From Hyphomicrobiales bacterium (GTDB lineage Bacteria; Pseudomonadota; Alphaproteobacteria; Rhizobiales; Rhizobiaceae), in assembly GCA_900468535.1 (NCBI GenBank), contig UBTY01000026.1:124001-188000 (forward strand): DNA of 64,000 nt. Reading direction: 5' to 3'. Both the position numbers and the translations under genes were made by a program. Below, piece by piece: positions 54,282 to 61,824 of the stretch (within the stretch, counting starts at the first letter, position 1; each line of letters starts with the position of its first letter). The notes under the pieces are model-generated. The model made no database searches, was not told the origin of the DNA, and saw only the letters and a list, made by a program, of their open reading frames with translations.

Positions 54282-54316
54282 CAAACAAAAAGAGCCCGGC
54301 TCGAAAGCCGGGCTCT
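54282..54316 (-). terminator. Strong intrinsic terminator after the porin gene
   Basis: On the minus strand a perfect 11-bp stem, AGAGCCCGGCT with AGCCGGGCTCT around TTCG, is followed by TTTTTGTTTGC. It lies 26 bases past the porin stop. A UUCG-type loop makes it especially stable. Confidence 0.9.
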
Positions 54317-54341
54317 CCTGATTGACCGAAGTCAGATCAGA

Positions 54342-55382
54342 TTAGAACGAACGCTGCAGGCGGAAGTAGCCCGATACCGTGTCGTCGTCGACCGTGAAGG
54401 TACGATCCTGCCACTGTACGGAAGCCTTGGCGTAGAAGTTCTCGACGATCTGGTAGTCGACCGTTACGCCAGCCTTCCACATGTCGTCGCTCGAGAAGTC
54501 GGTAACCGTAGCTGCCGAACCGCCGTTCTTGATGTTGTCGAAGTACTGAACAGCAGGCGTGATCTTCAGCTTGTCAGTTGCCTGGATTGCGTATTCAGCA
54601 GCAATCGTCCACTCAGACTCTTCGAAGTAAGCGTTCGGGCCAGAAGCCCAAGCTGCTGCGAGGCCGAGCGTACCCGGACCAACGGCAACCGTAGCCATAC
54701 CGCGGATTGCACCTTCTTCAGTGTCGGTGTCGTAGCCACCGATCAACTGGTAGGAGAAGGCACCAGCCTTGCCACCGATGCCAGCAGCGATGCCGACGTC
54801 GTTGCCATTTTCGCCGAGATCTTCGTGGATCGCGTCTTCGAGTTCGTCAACCGACAGACCAGCGTAGAAGTCGCCAGACTCGTACTGATAACGGAAGGAG
54901 TTATGCAGCGTGGAGTTGGAAGCCAGCGAGTCCGTTTCGCCGCTCAGGCCGTCGTCCCACCAGCTGTAGAACAGACCAGCGCGGAAGCCAGCGATGTCGA
55001 TGTAAGCGGAGTCGAGATACGTGCCACCGTTGTCCGTAGCATTGTCAGCGTCCGTCTGCAGAACGATAACGCCGGTGAGCGGGCCGTACTCGGTGTCGCT
55101 CTTTGCCGTGAACTGAACGTTACCACGGGTCCAGAACGACCAGTCAGAAACGCCGTTTGCCGACTGATCACGACCGAAGCGAACTTCCGTACGGATGTAA
55201 CCTTCGATCTTGAGGCAGGTTTCGGTGCCCGGGATGTAGAAGTAGCCGGTGCCGTAAGCGTCGCAGACGCGGACGTATTCAACCGGTTCCGGCTCAGCAG
55301 CAACGACAGCGTCGGCAGCCTGAGCACCGGAAACTACTGCGAGAGCAGCAGCGGAGCCGAGAAGAAGGCTCTTGATGTTCAT
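54342..55382 (-). CDS. Alphaproteobacterial outer-membrane porin
   Basis: 346-residue porin of the rhizobial Omp/Rop type (porin_2 family). A signal peptide ends at about residue 22 (GSAAALAVVSGAQA). The mature N-terminus is VEYVRVCDAYGTGYFYIPGTETCLKIEGYIR, with the two cysteines characteristic of the family, followed by alternating beta strands, and it ends in aromatic F (RLQRSF). ATG 55382 has GGAGG upstream. Strong codon uniformity, a strong ribosome site and a strong terminator suggest high expression. Confidence 0.93.
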   Translation of the reverse strand: MNIKSLLLGSAAALAVVSGAQAADAVVAAEPEPVEYVRVCDAYGTGYFYIPGTETCLKIEGYIRTEVRFGRDQSANGVSDWSFWTRGNVQFTAKSDTEYGPLTGVIVLQTDADNATDNGGTYLDSAYIDIAGFRAGLFYSWWDDGLSGETDSLASNSTLHNSFRYQYESGDFYAGLSVDELEDAIHEDLGENGNDVGIAAGIGGKAGAFSYQLIGGYDTDTEEGAIRGMATVAVGPGTLGLAAAWASGPNAYFEESEWTIAAEYAIQATDKLKITPAVQYFDNIKNGGSAATVTDFSSDDMWKAGVTVDYQIVENFYAKASVQWQDRTFTVDDDTVSGYFRLQRSF

Positions 55383-55502
55383 ATTGACCTCCAATTCAAA
55401 GTTTCGATCGGGTCTGGGTTTTTCGCCGTTAGAGCAGCGTTCCCTGCCCCATCCCCATGTTTCAAGAAGTCGGACGATCAACCGCCCTCGCTTCCGAGGT
55501 TG

Positions 55503-55530
55503 AAAATACAAGACCGGGACTGTCACGCAA
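55503..55530 (-). promoter_or_regulatory. Candidate porin promoter
   Basis: On the minus strand: TTGCGT, 16 bases, TATTTT, giving a leader of about 110-120 bases before the porin start, as is common for regulated outer-membrane protein mRNAs. Tentative. Confidence 0.35.
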
Positions 55531-55787
55531 TCACCAACTTGTCCGTTGGGGGCATTTGCGACAGCCTTCCGTATGCGCTGTTGCTGAAAGGTCACAAATG
55601 CGGCATCCGCCCGGCGCGTTTCTTTATACTTCATTAAGAAAGCGCTGGTTTTCCGGGGGTTTATAAATGCTCCTGCCCCACGGCTCCAGACGAGATGTGC
55701 CGCATTAGCGGCTATTTCCTGCCGGATTCGGTGTTCCTGCACGCCTTTCGCATGGCCACGCGGCAGCAGGCTTGTGACAGCGATCAG

Positions 55788-56010
55788 GATTCTCCGGCGA
55801 GAATCGGCTGCCCAACCGGAGATGATTCTTCAGTTCGATTCGCTCATCTCAGGGGCGAGATGACGGAGGGCGCTTTAAGATGGCAGATTGTGAGGCGTTA
55901 TGTAGGGAAGTTCTCTATGGAGAGATCGCAGCTGCCCGGTCGGGTAACAATTCGCTTTCCGTCCAGAGATTCGCTTGTCCGATCTTCCACAAGCAACGGG
56001 CGGTTTTTTT
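55788..56010 (+). ncRNA. Candidate structured small RNA
   Basis: Three perfect small hairpins occur in one stretch: GATTCTC-CGGC-GAGAATC (55788-55805), TCATCTC-AGGGGC-GAGATGA (55844-55863) and TCTC-TATG-GAGA near 55911-55923. GCTTGT / ACAAGC arms and GGGCGGTTTTTTT (T7 at 56004-56010) follow. The T-run after a stem is the usual end of a small RNA. The boundaries are my guess and no known family is recognised. Confidence 0.3.
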
Positions 56011-56105
56011 CGCAAGGAACTCTGCGACCCGGCAATTGTCAGGGCGCGGCGGATGCCAGCGCGCTGCCTTAGTTCAATCTCGCGATGTGTAGATAATTGA
56101 AGCAA

Positions 56106-56195
56106 TGGCGGAGAAGATGGGATTCGAACCCACGATACCCTCTCGGGTATACTCCCTTAGCAGGGGAGCGCCTTCGACCACTCGGCCACCTCTCC
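56106..56195 (-). tRNA. tRNA-Ser (anticodon GCU)
   Basis: On the minus strand a 90-base tRNA starts GGAGAGGTGGCCGAGTGG. The anticodon stem-loop is CTCCCCTGCTAAGGGAG, giving anticodon GCU. It has the long variable arm expected for class II tRNAs (ATACCCGAGAGGGTAT), the T-arm GTGGGTTCGAATCCCAT and the acceptor CTTCTCC, followed by G and an encoded CCA. All stems pair. It reads serine codons AGC/AGU. Confidence 0.96.
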
Positions 56196-56275
56196 GGTGG
56201 GAGCCTGATAGAGTCATTCGCCGGGTGAAGCAAGCGCTTTTTCGGCTCTATCAGACAAGAAAAGCCATTCCGGCT

Positions 56276-57493
56276 CTATGCAAGCAATTGCTTCAGATCG
56301 GCCGATGCATCGGCAATGATCGACTTGTCCGGCGTAATGCCTGATTCCAGCATCTTCTTGCCGCTCACATAGGCCTTGGCATCGTTGATGGCGTCCACGG
56401 CGACGAATTTGCCTGCCTTGAAATACCAGATCGAATGCGCGCCCTCGCGTGCGCCCGGGCGCAGCACCGTCTCGTCATAGCCGAGATTGAAGCCGGCGAT
56501 CTGGAGTTTCACGTCATACTGATCCGACCAGAACCAAGGCTTCGGCTCGTAGGGTGCATCGCCGCCAGCGATGACGGCAGCGATGGCCTCGGCCTGGTCG
56601 ACAGCGTTCTGTACCGATTCGAGACGGATCCGGCCGCCCTGCCACGGCAGCACCGCGCAATCGCCCGCGGCATAGATCGAAGGGTCGGATGTACGCGCGA
56701 ATTCATCGACAATGATGCCATTGGCAACTTCGAGGCCGGCTTCCTTCGCCAGCTGATCATTGGGCACGACGCCGATTCCGACGATTGCAAAGTCGATATC
56801 GATCGTGCTGCCGTCCGAGAGTTCGGCGCCGACGAGCTTGCCGTCGCGGCCGATCAAATGCTTGAGACCGGTCTTTTCCCGAATCGACACATCATGCGTT
56901 TCGTGGATCACACGCATGATGTCAGCCGTCTCTTTTGCCGCAACGCGCTGCAGGATACGATCGGCCATCTCGATGACCGTAACCTCAAGGCCGCGATGGC
57001 GGGCAACGGCAGCCGCTTCAAGGCCGATATAGCCGCCCCCTATAATAAGGACGCGGCGACCGGGGCGCATCTCTTCCGCCAAAAGGTCGGCGTCGCGCTT
57101 GTCGCGGGCAACATAGACGCCGGCGAGATCGCCGCCGATCGCGGCCGGGAGGGCGCGAGGGGTCGAGCCGGTCGTCAAAGCAAGAGTGCCGTAATCGAGA
57201 ACGGAGCCGTCCTGGAGGACCACCTGCTTCTGGTCGCGCTTGATCTGCTCGGCCCAAGTGGCGAGCCTGATCTCGACGTCGTTGTCCGCATACCAATGCT
57301 CGGGCCGGAACAGCAGGCGATCAAAGCTCATTTCGCCGAGCAAATACTTCTTCGTGAGCGGCGGTCGCTGATAGGGGAGAACGTCTTCGGCGCCGATAAT
57401 CGTAATCGGACGCATATCCTTCAGCGCGCGAAGCTTGGCTGCCAATGCAAAACCAGCCTGACCTGCGCCAATGATCACCAGTCTGTCCGTCAC
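56276..57493 (-). CDS. FAD-dependent ferredoxin/rubredoxin reductase-like protein
   Basis: 405-residue pyridine-nucleotide disulfide-type flavoprotein without redox-active Cys pair. The FAD site is LVIIGAGQAGFALAAKLR at the start, the NAD site VLIIGGGYIGLEAAAVARH in the middle, and SIYAAGDCAVLP follows, with a reductase C-terminal domain. It resembles reductases that feed electrons to ferredoxin/P450 or oxygenase systems, but no such partner is next to it. A GTG at 57493 with GGGAG is preferred; ATG 57514 adds seven residues. Confidence 0.88.
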   Translation of the reverse strand: MTDRLVIIGAGQAGFALAAKLRALKDMRPITIIGAEDVLPYQRPPLTKKYLLGEMSFDRLLFRPEHWYADNDVEIRLATWAEQIKRDQKQVVLQDGSVLDYGTLALTTGSTPRALPAAIGGDLAGVYVARDKRDADLLAEEMRPGRRVLIIGGGYIGLEAAAVARHRGLEVTVIEMADRILQRVAAKETADIMRVIHETHDVSIREKTGLKHLIGRDGKLVGAELSDGSTIDIDFAIVGIGVVPNDQLAKEAGLEVANGIIVDEFARTSDPSIYAAGDCAVLPWQGGRIRLESVQNAVDQAEAIAAVIAGGDAPYEPKPWFWSDQYDVKLQIAGFNLGYDETVLRPGAREGAHSIWYFKAGKFVAVDAINDAKAYVSGKKMLESGITPDKSIIADASADLKQLLA

Positions 57494-57577
57494 GTTCTCA
57501 CTCCCGTCGTACATTCGCGCGCTGGGGCAAAGGCCTATCCCTTGCCCCTTTCGCCGTCAACCGGACGAGTGCCGGTC

Positions 57578-58693
57578 TCAGGCGATCTCGATCCAGCGCC
57601 GTTCGTGGAATGACTGTGCCATGGCGTGGACAGACTTCTCTATCCTAAGACCGTCTTCAAATGTGACGATGGACGACGGCGCACCGGAAATCGCGCGGAT
57701 CAGCTCATGGCATTCGATGATCTTCAGATCGTTAAAGCCGAGACCGTGGCCGGGAGCGGGAATGAAGCGGTCGTAGGGGTGATGCGCCGGGGCTGCCAGT
57801 ATCTTGCGGAAGCCCTGCTCCGAACCGCGTCCTTCCGCCTGATAGAGGTCGAATTCGTTCATGCGCTCCTGATCATAGGCGATCGAGCCTTTGGAGCCAA
57901 AGATCTGCAGCGCGATCCTGCCCTTGCGCCCCCAGGCCGAGCGGTTTGCCATCAGCACGGCGGAGATGCCGCCACCGAGCCGCATCAACACATTGGCTCC
58001 GTCGTGATTCTCGACGTTACGACGTCCGCCCTCCTTCAGGGGGCGATCGGCATAGGGCTTGACCATGTCGGTGATGACGGCCTCCACATGTCCGAAGAGA
58101 TACCAGAGCAGCGACAGCGGATGCACGGCGAAATCGTCCAGCGCACCGTATCCTGAGGCCAGCTCACTCTTCCAATAGAAGAAGGCTTCCGGATCGGCCA
58201 TGAAGTCCTCGTCCATCTCGACGCGAATGTGGTTGACCGTTCCAATGGCGCCCTCGCCGATCAGCGTCTTGATCTGCCGCATCATCGGGTTCTGTATATA
58301 GTTGTAGCCGAGGACGGCGACCTTGCCCGATGCCCGCGCCGCCGCCAGCATCTTCTCGGCGTCGGGATAGGCTGGCGCCATGGGTTTTTCGCACCAGACA
58401 TGCTTGCCCGCATCGAGCGCAGCAATCGCCATCTCGGGGTGGAACTGATTCGGGGTCGTGACGGAGACCACATCGACAGCAGGATCGGCAATCAGATCCC
58501 GCCAATCGGCCGTCGCCTTTTCGAAGCCGAACTCTGAAGCGCGTTTGGCCGCGAGCTCCGCGTTGGCTTCGGCCAAGTGGACAAGACGCGGACGCTCCAC
58601 GTCACCGAACACCGTCTTTACCGCATTCCATGCCAACGCATGGCACTTGCCCATATAACCTGTGCCGATCAGGCCGATTCCGAGTGGCTTCAT
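57578..58693 (-). CDS. Gfo/Idh/MocA oxidoreductase next to iolR
   Basis: 371-residue NAD(P)-dependent sugar or cyclitol dehydrogenase. The Rossmann motif GIGLIGTGYMGKCHALAWNAV is at the N-terminus, the catalytic-domain marker VWCEKPMAP near residue 100, and LDDFAVHPLSLLWY in the C-terminal domain. It is divergent from iolR, and I recall the S. meliloti homologue in this position being called iolY and counted in the inositol regulon. A role on an inositol isomer or derivative is likely but inferred. Confidence 0.88.
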   Translation of the reverse strand: MKPLGIGLIGTGYMGKCHALAWNAVKTVFGDVERPRLVHLAEANAELAAKRASEFGFEKATADWRDLIADPAVDVVSVTTPNQFHPEMAIAALDAGKHVWCEKPMAPAYPDAEKMLAAARASGKVAVLGYNYIQNPMMRQIKTLIGEGAIGTVNHIRVEMDEDFMADPEAFFYWKSELASGYGALDDFAVHPLSLLWYLFGHVEAVITDMVKPYADRPLKEGGRRNVENHDGANVLMRLGGGISAVLMANRSAWGRKGRIALQIFGSKGSIAYDQERMNEFDLYQAEGRGSEQGFRKILAAPAHHPYDRFIPAPGHGLGFNDLKIIECHELIRAISGAPSSIVTFEDGLRIEKSVHAMAQSFHERRWIEIA

Positions 58694-58725
58694 GTTGTCT
58701 CCTCCAGGGTCCTCTCCATTTTTTT

Positions 58726-58739
58726 GGAATATTTAGACC
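58726..58739. promoter_or_regulatory. Possible partial IolR site before the Gfo/Idh gene
   Basis: GGAATATTTAGACC shares its first ten bases with the site at 58867-58880 but has only a half-match on the right arm. It lies 33 bases upstream of the Gfo/Idh start codon. Confidence 0.3.
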
Positions 58740-58866
58740 GTTTTGACAAGCGCCCTCAACGGTCACTTTTAGCCGCACATCAGACAAAACCGCCGAAAAT
58801 CGTTGATTATCAGCGTAATAAAAACAATTAGGCAGCCGGATCGAAATCAACTAAAGTCGAGATTAT

Positions 58867-58880
58867 GGAATATTTATTTC
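58867..58880. promoter_or_regulatory. Putative IolR operator before iolR
   Basis: GGAATATTTATTTC fits GGAA-N6-TTYC, one base from the GGAA-N6-TTCC motif I recall for IolR of S. meliloti. It lies 19 bases before the iolR start, suitable for autorepression. Confidence 0.5.
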
Positions 58881-58898
58881 ATTCACTGGATGATACCC

Positions 58899-59774
58899 AT
58901 GGATAGCGACACCAAAAGCCCGGCACGCGTTCCCCGCGATTTCGAGAGCCTGCGCAGTACGATCATCGAACGGAAGGCCAGCATGCCCAAGCGGTTGGCG
59001 CAGGTTGCCGCCTTCGCGCTCGGCAATCCCGACGAGATCGCCTTCGGCACGACGGCCAGTATCGCTGCCGCTTCGAATGTGCAGCCGTCAACGCTCGTAC
59101 GGCTCGCGCATCATCTGGGCTACGACGGTTTCTCCGATCTGCAGAGCATCTTTCGCGAGAGGCTGCGCGACCGCACGCTGACCTATGAAGAGCGCCTGGT
59201 AACGCTGGAGCAGGCCAGCGGCGAGGACGAAGACGCCAACCTGCTTTCGGGCTTCATCTCGGCTGCGAGCCAGTCGGTCAACCGGCTGGCCGCCACCGTG
59301 CAGAGCGATACCTTCACCAAGGCAGTCGATATCCTAGCGGCTGCCGAGACGATCTACCTGATCGCCAAGCGGCGTTCCTATCCGCTGACGGCACACATGA
59401 CCTACGCCTTCTCGAAGCTCAACATCCGGCACCAGATCGTCGCATCACCAAACGGCGTCGATCCGGAAATGGTGCAATTCGCGACAAAGAACGATGCGGC
59501 AATTGCCGCAAGCTTCTCTCCCTACGCCGCAGACAGCCTGAGCCAGGCAGAAGCGTTAGCGGATCGCGGCGTGCCTGTCGTCGCCATCACCGATTCAGCC
59601 TTCTCGCCGCTTGCCGCCCGCGCCACCTGCTGGTTCGAAGTGGCAGAGGCGGACTTTGCCGGTTTCCGCTCGCTCTCCGCCTCGATGGCGCTGACCATGG
59701 CGCTCCCGGTTGCGATCGCCGAGCGGCGGCGGAAGCGAACTTCGACAAAATCGACAAAATCAAAAATGGAATAA
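58899..59774 (+). CDS. iolR: RpiR-family repressor of inositol catabolism
   Basis: 291 residues: an N-terminal RpiR helix-turn-helix (about 10-85, STIIERKASMPKRLAQVAAF; NVQPSTLVRLAHHLGYDGFSDLQ) and a C-terminal SIS sugar-phosphate domain (about 125-265). SIS domains sense phosphorylated sugars; in this pathway the likely inducer is the IolC product. It is directly upstream of iolC, on the same strand, and divergent from the Gfo/Idh gene. ATG 58899 is chosen; a nearby ATG at 58890 adds three residues. Its stop lies inside an operator-like palindrome. Confidence 0.9.
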   Translation: MDSDTKSPARVPRDFESLRSTIIERKASMPKRLAQVAAFALGNPDEIAFGTTASIAAASNVQPSTLVRLAHHLGYDGFSDLQSIFRERLRDRTLTYEERLVTLEQASGEDEDANLLSGFISAASQSVNRLAATVQSDTFTKAVDILAAAETIYLIAKRRSYPLTAHMTYAFSKLNIRHQIVASPNGVDPEMVQFATKNDAAIAASFSPYAADSLSQAEALADRGVPVVAITDSAFSPLAARATCWFEVAEADFAGFRSLSASMALTMALPVAIAERRRKRTSTKSTKSKME

Positions 59775-59781
59775 ACATTCC
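59768..59781. promoter_or_regulatory. Putative IolR operator 1 of iolC
   Basis: GGAATAAACATTCC is a perfect GGAA-N6-TTCC dyad. It overlaps the iolR stop codon and ends three bases before the -35 of the iolC promoter. Confidence 0.6.
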
Positions 59782-59784
59782 GAA

Positions 59785-59813
59785 TTGACAACAATACGGA
59801 ACCGATGTTTCAT
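59785..59813 (+). promoter_or_regulatory. Candidate iolC promoter
   Basis: TTGACA (59785-59790), 17 bases, TTTCAT (59808-59813). The -35 is perfect and the -10 weak. One operator-like dyad lies just upstream and a second overlaps the spacer and -10, the arrangement expected for a repressed promoter. Confidence 0.5.
59798..59811. promoter_or_regulatory. Putative IolR operator 2 of iolC
   Basis: GGAACCGATGTTTC fits GGAA-N6-TTYC and starts exactly 30 bases after operator 1, about three helical turns. It covers part of the spacer and -10. Confidence 0.5.
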
Positions 59814-59866
59814 TACTCGCAATCAGCAGGCGCCAAGCCGTAGCTAAAATCTAGCGGGAGGACATC

Positions 59867-61801
59867 ATGGCACAACCGAACCCGGGCTCGCAGCCGGAAC
59901 CGTCGCTTGACGTGATCACCATCGGCCGCTCTTCGGTCGATCTCTACGGCCAGCAGATCGGTTCGCGGCTCGAGGACATCGGCTCCTTTGCCAAGTCCGT
60001 CGGCGGCTGCCCTGCCAACATCGCCATTGGAACGGCGCGCCTCGGCCTCAAGTCCGGCCTGATCACCCGGGTCGGCGACGAGCAGATGGGCCGCTTCATC
60101 ATCGAGCAGTCTGCGCGCGAAGGCGTCGAGACGAAGGGCATCAAGACCGACAAGGAACGCCTTACGGCGCTGGTACTGCTCGCTGTCGAGGCCGAAGGCG
60201 TCTCGCCGATGATCTTCTATCGCTCTGACTGTGCCGACATGGCGCTCGACGAAGACGACATCGATGAGACCTTCATCAAGTCCTCGCGCGCCGTGCTGGT
60301 GTCGGGCACGCATTTCTCCCGGTCGAATACGGAAGCGGCACAGCGCAAGGCGATCCGCATCGCCAAGGCCAACGGCCGCAAGGTTATCTTCGATATCGAC
60401 TATCGACCGAACCTCTGGGGCCTTGCCGGCCACGCAGAAGGTTTCGAGCGCTATGTGAAGTCCGATCGCGTCTCCTCCAAGATGAAGGAAACGCTGCCGG
60501 ACTGCGACCTGATCGTCGGAACGGAAGAGGAGATTCTGATTGCCTCGGGTGCCGATGACGTGCTCGGTGCGCTCAAGGAAATCCGTCGCCTGTCTCCGGC
60601 AACGATCGTTCTCAAGCGCGGAGCCATGGGCTGCATCGTCTACGATGGTCCGATCAGCGACAATCTTGAAGACGGCATTGTCGGCGAAGGCTTCCCGATC
60701 GAGGTATTCAACGTGCTCGGCGCCGGTGATGCCTTCATGTCCGGCCTGCTGCGCGGCTGGCTGAAGAATGAACCGCTGAAGACCTGCGCAACTTGGGCCA
60801 ACGCCTGCGGCGCCTTCGCGGTCTCCCGCCTTCTCTGCTCGCCTGAATATCCGACCTGGGCCGAGCTCGATTTCTTCCTGAAGCACGGAAGCCAGCATCG
60901 TGCGCTGCGCAAGGACGAGGCTATCAATCACATCCACTGGGCTTCGACGCGCAAGGGCGACATTCCGCTCCTCATGGCGCTTGCCATCGATCACCGTTCG
61001 CAGCTGACCAGCATTTGCGACGAACTGAACCTGGACTACAAGAAGATCGTCGCCTTCAAGCGCCTTGCCGTGGAGGCCGCGGCGCGTGTCGCTGATGGCC
61101 GCAGCGGTTACGGCATGCTGATCGATGAGCGCTTCGGGCGCGATGCCTTCTTCGATGCGGCGACCAAGAACTTTGCCTGGATTGGGCGCCCGGTAGAATT
61201 GCCGGGGTCCAAGCCACTGCGCTTCGAGTTCAGCCAGGATATCGGCTCGCAGCTCGTCGAATGGCCGCTCGATCATTGCATCAAGTGCCTCTGCTTCTAC
61301 CATCCGGATGATCCGGCAGCGCTGAAGACTGAACAGCAGGAGAAACTGCGCACGCTCTTCGAAGCCGCGCGCAAGGTCGGCCGCGAACTGCTGATCGAAA
61401 TCATTTCGAGCAAGAACGGGCCGCTGACCGACGACACGGTCTCGACGGCGATGGAAGAGCTCTATGCACTCGGCATCAAGCCCGACTGGTGGAAGCTCGA
61501 ACCGCAGGCCTCGACGGCCGCCTGGAAAAAGATCGAAGCCGTGATTGCCAAGAACGATCCATGGTGCCGTGGTATCGTGCTGCTCGGCCTCGAGGCTCCG
61601 GCGGACGAACTGGTGAAGGGCTTCGAGGCGACGCTCGCTGCTCCATCCGTCAAGGGGTTTGCGGTCGGCCGCACGATCTTTGCCGAAGCGGCACGCGGCT
61701 GGCTTTCCGGCAAGCTGAACGATGAGGAAGCGATATCGGACATGGCCGGACGCTTCCGCCAATTGACCGACGCCTGGTTGAAAACACGCGGCCTGAATTA
61801 A
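59867..61801 (+). CDS. iolC: 5-dehydro-2-deoxygluconokinase fused to DUF2090 domain
   Basis: 644 residues in two parts. Residues about 10-325 are a PfkB kinase: GGCPANIAIGTARLG near the start, the catalytic GAGDAF near residue 284. The kinase phosphorylates 2-deoxy-5-keto-gluconate in myo-inositol breakdown. Residues about 335-640 are a DUF2090 domain (RKGDIPLLMALAIDHRSQL; LLIEIISSKNG), related to class I aldolases. The fused part could do the next step (the IolJ aldolase reaction), which is an inference. Operator-like sites and a promoter lie directly upstream; iolD follows after 23 bases. Confidence 0.93.
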   Translation: MAQPNPGSQPEPSLDVITIGRSSVDLYGQQIGSRLEDIGSFAKSVGGCPANIAIGTARLGLKSGLITRVGDEQMGRFIIEQSAREGVETKGIKTDKERLTALVLLAVEAEGVSPMIFYRSDCADMALDEDDIDETFIKSSRAVLVSGTHFSRSNTEAAQRKAIRIAKANGRKVIFDIDYRPNLWGLAGHAEGFERYVKSDRVSSKMKETLPDCDLIVGTEEEILIASGADDVLGALKEIRRLSPATIVLKRGAMGCIVYDGPISDNLEDGIVGEGFPIEVFNVLGAGDAFMSGLLRGWLKNEPLKTCATWANACGAFAVSRLLCSPEYPTWAELDFFLKHGSQHRALRKDEAINHIHWASTRKGDIPLLMALAIDHRSQLTSICDELNLDYKKIVAFKRLAVEAAARVADGRSGYGMLIDERFGRDAFFDAATKNFAWIGRPVELPGSKPLRFEFSQDIGSQLVEWPLDHCIKCLCFYHPDDPAALKTEQQEKLRTLFEAARKVGRELLIEIISSKNGPLTDDTVSTAMEELYALGIKPDWWKLEPQASTAAWKKIEAVIAKNDPWCRGIVLLGLEAPADELVKGFEATLAAPSVKGFAVGRTIFAEAARGWLSGKLNDEEAISDMAGRFRQLTDAWLKTRGLN

Positions 61802-61824
61802 TTAAAGCATTTGGGAGGTGCCCC

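Larger units (their letters stand above)
55383..56105. other. Long intergenic region, porin to tRNA-Ser
   Basis: About 720 bases without a convincing protein gene. The porin leader occupies the left 130 bases or so. The right part holds several small perfect hairpins and a T7 run that look like a structured RNA on the plus strand (listed separately). The remainder shows nothing I can assign. Confidence 0.5.

Noticed and set aside
54162..55637. 491-codon plus-strand frame opposite the porin
   Set aside because: The porin has a signal peptide, family motifs, GGAGG site and terminator; the opposite frame has none of these.
56106..56195. tRNA-Ser as an integration site for a mobile element
   Set aside because: No integrase and no repeated tRNA 3' end were seen on either side; the neighbours are ordinary chromosomal genes.
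59813..61762. 649-codon open frame antisense to iolC
   Set aside because: Long antisense frames are common in GC-rich DNA. This one mirrors iolC codon by codon, has no ribosome site and no recognisable protein features.
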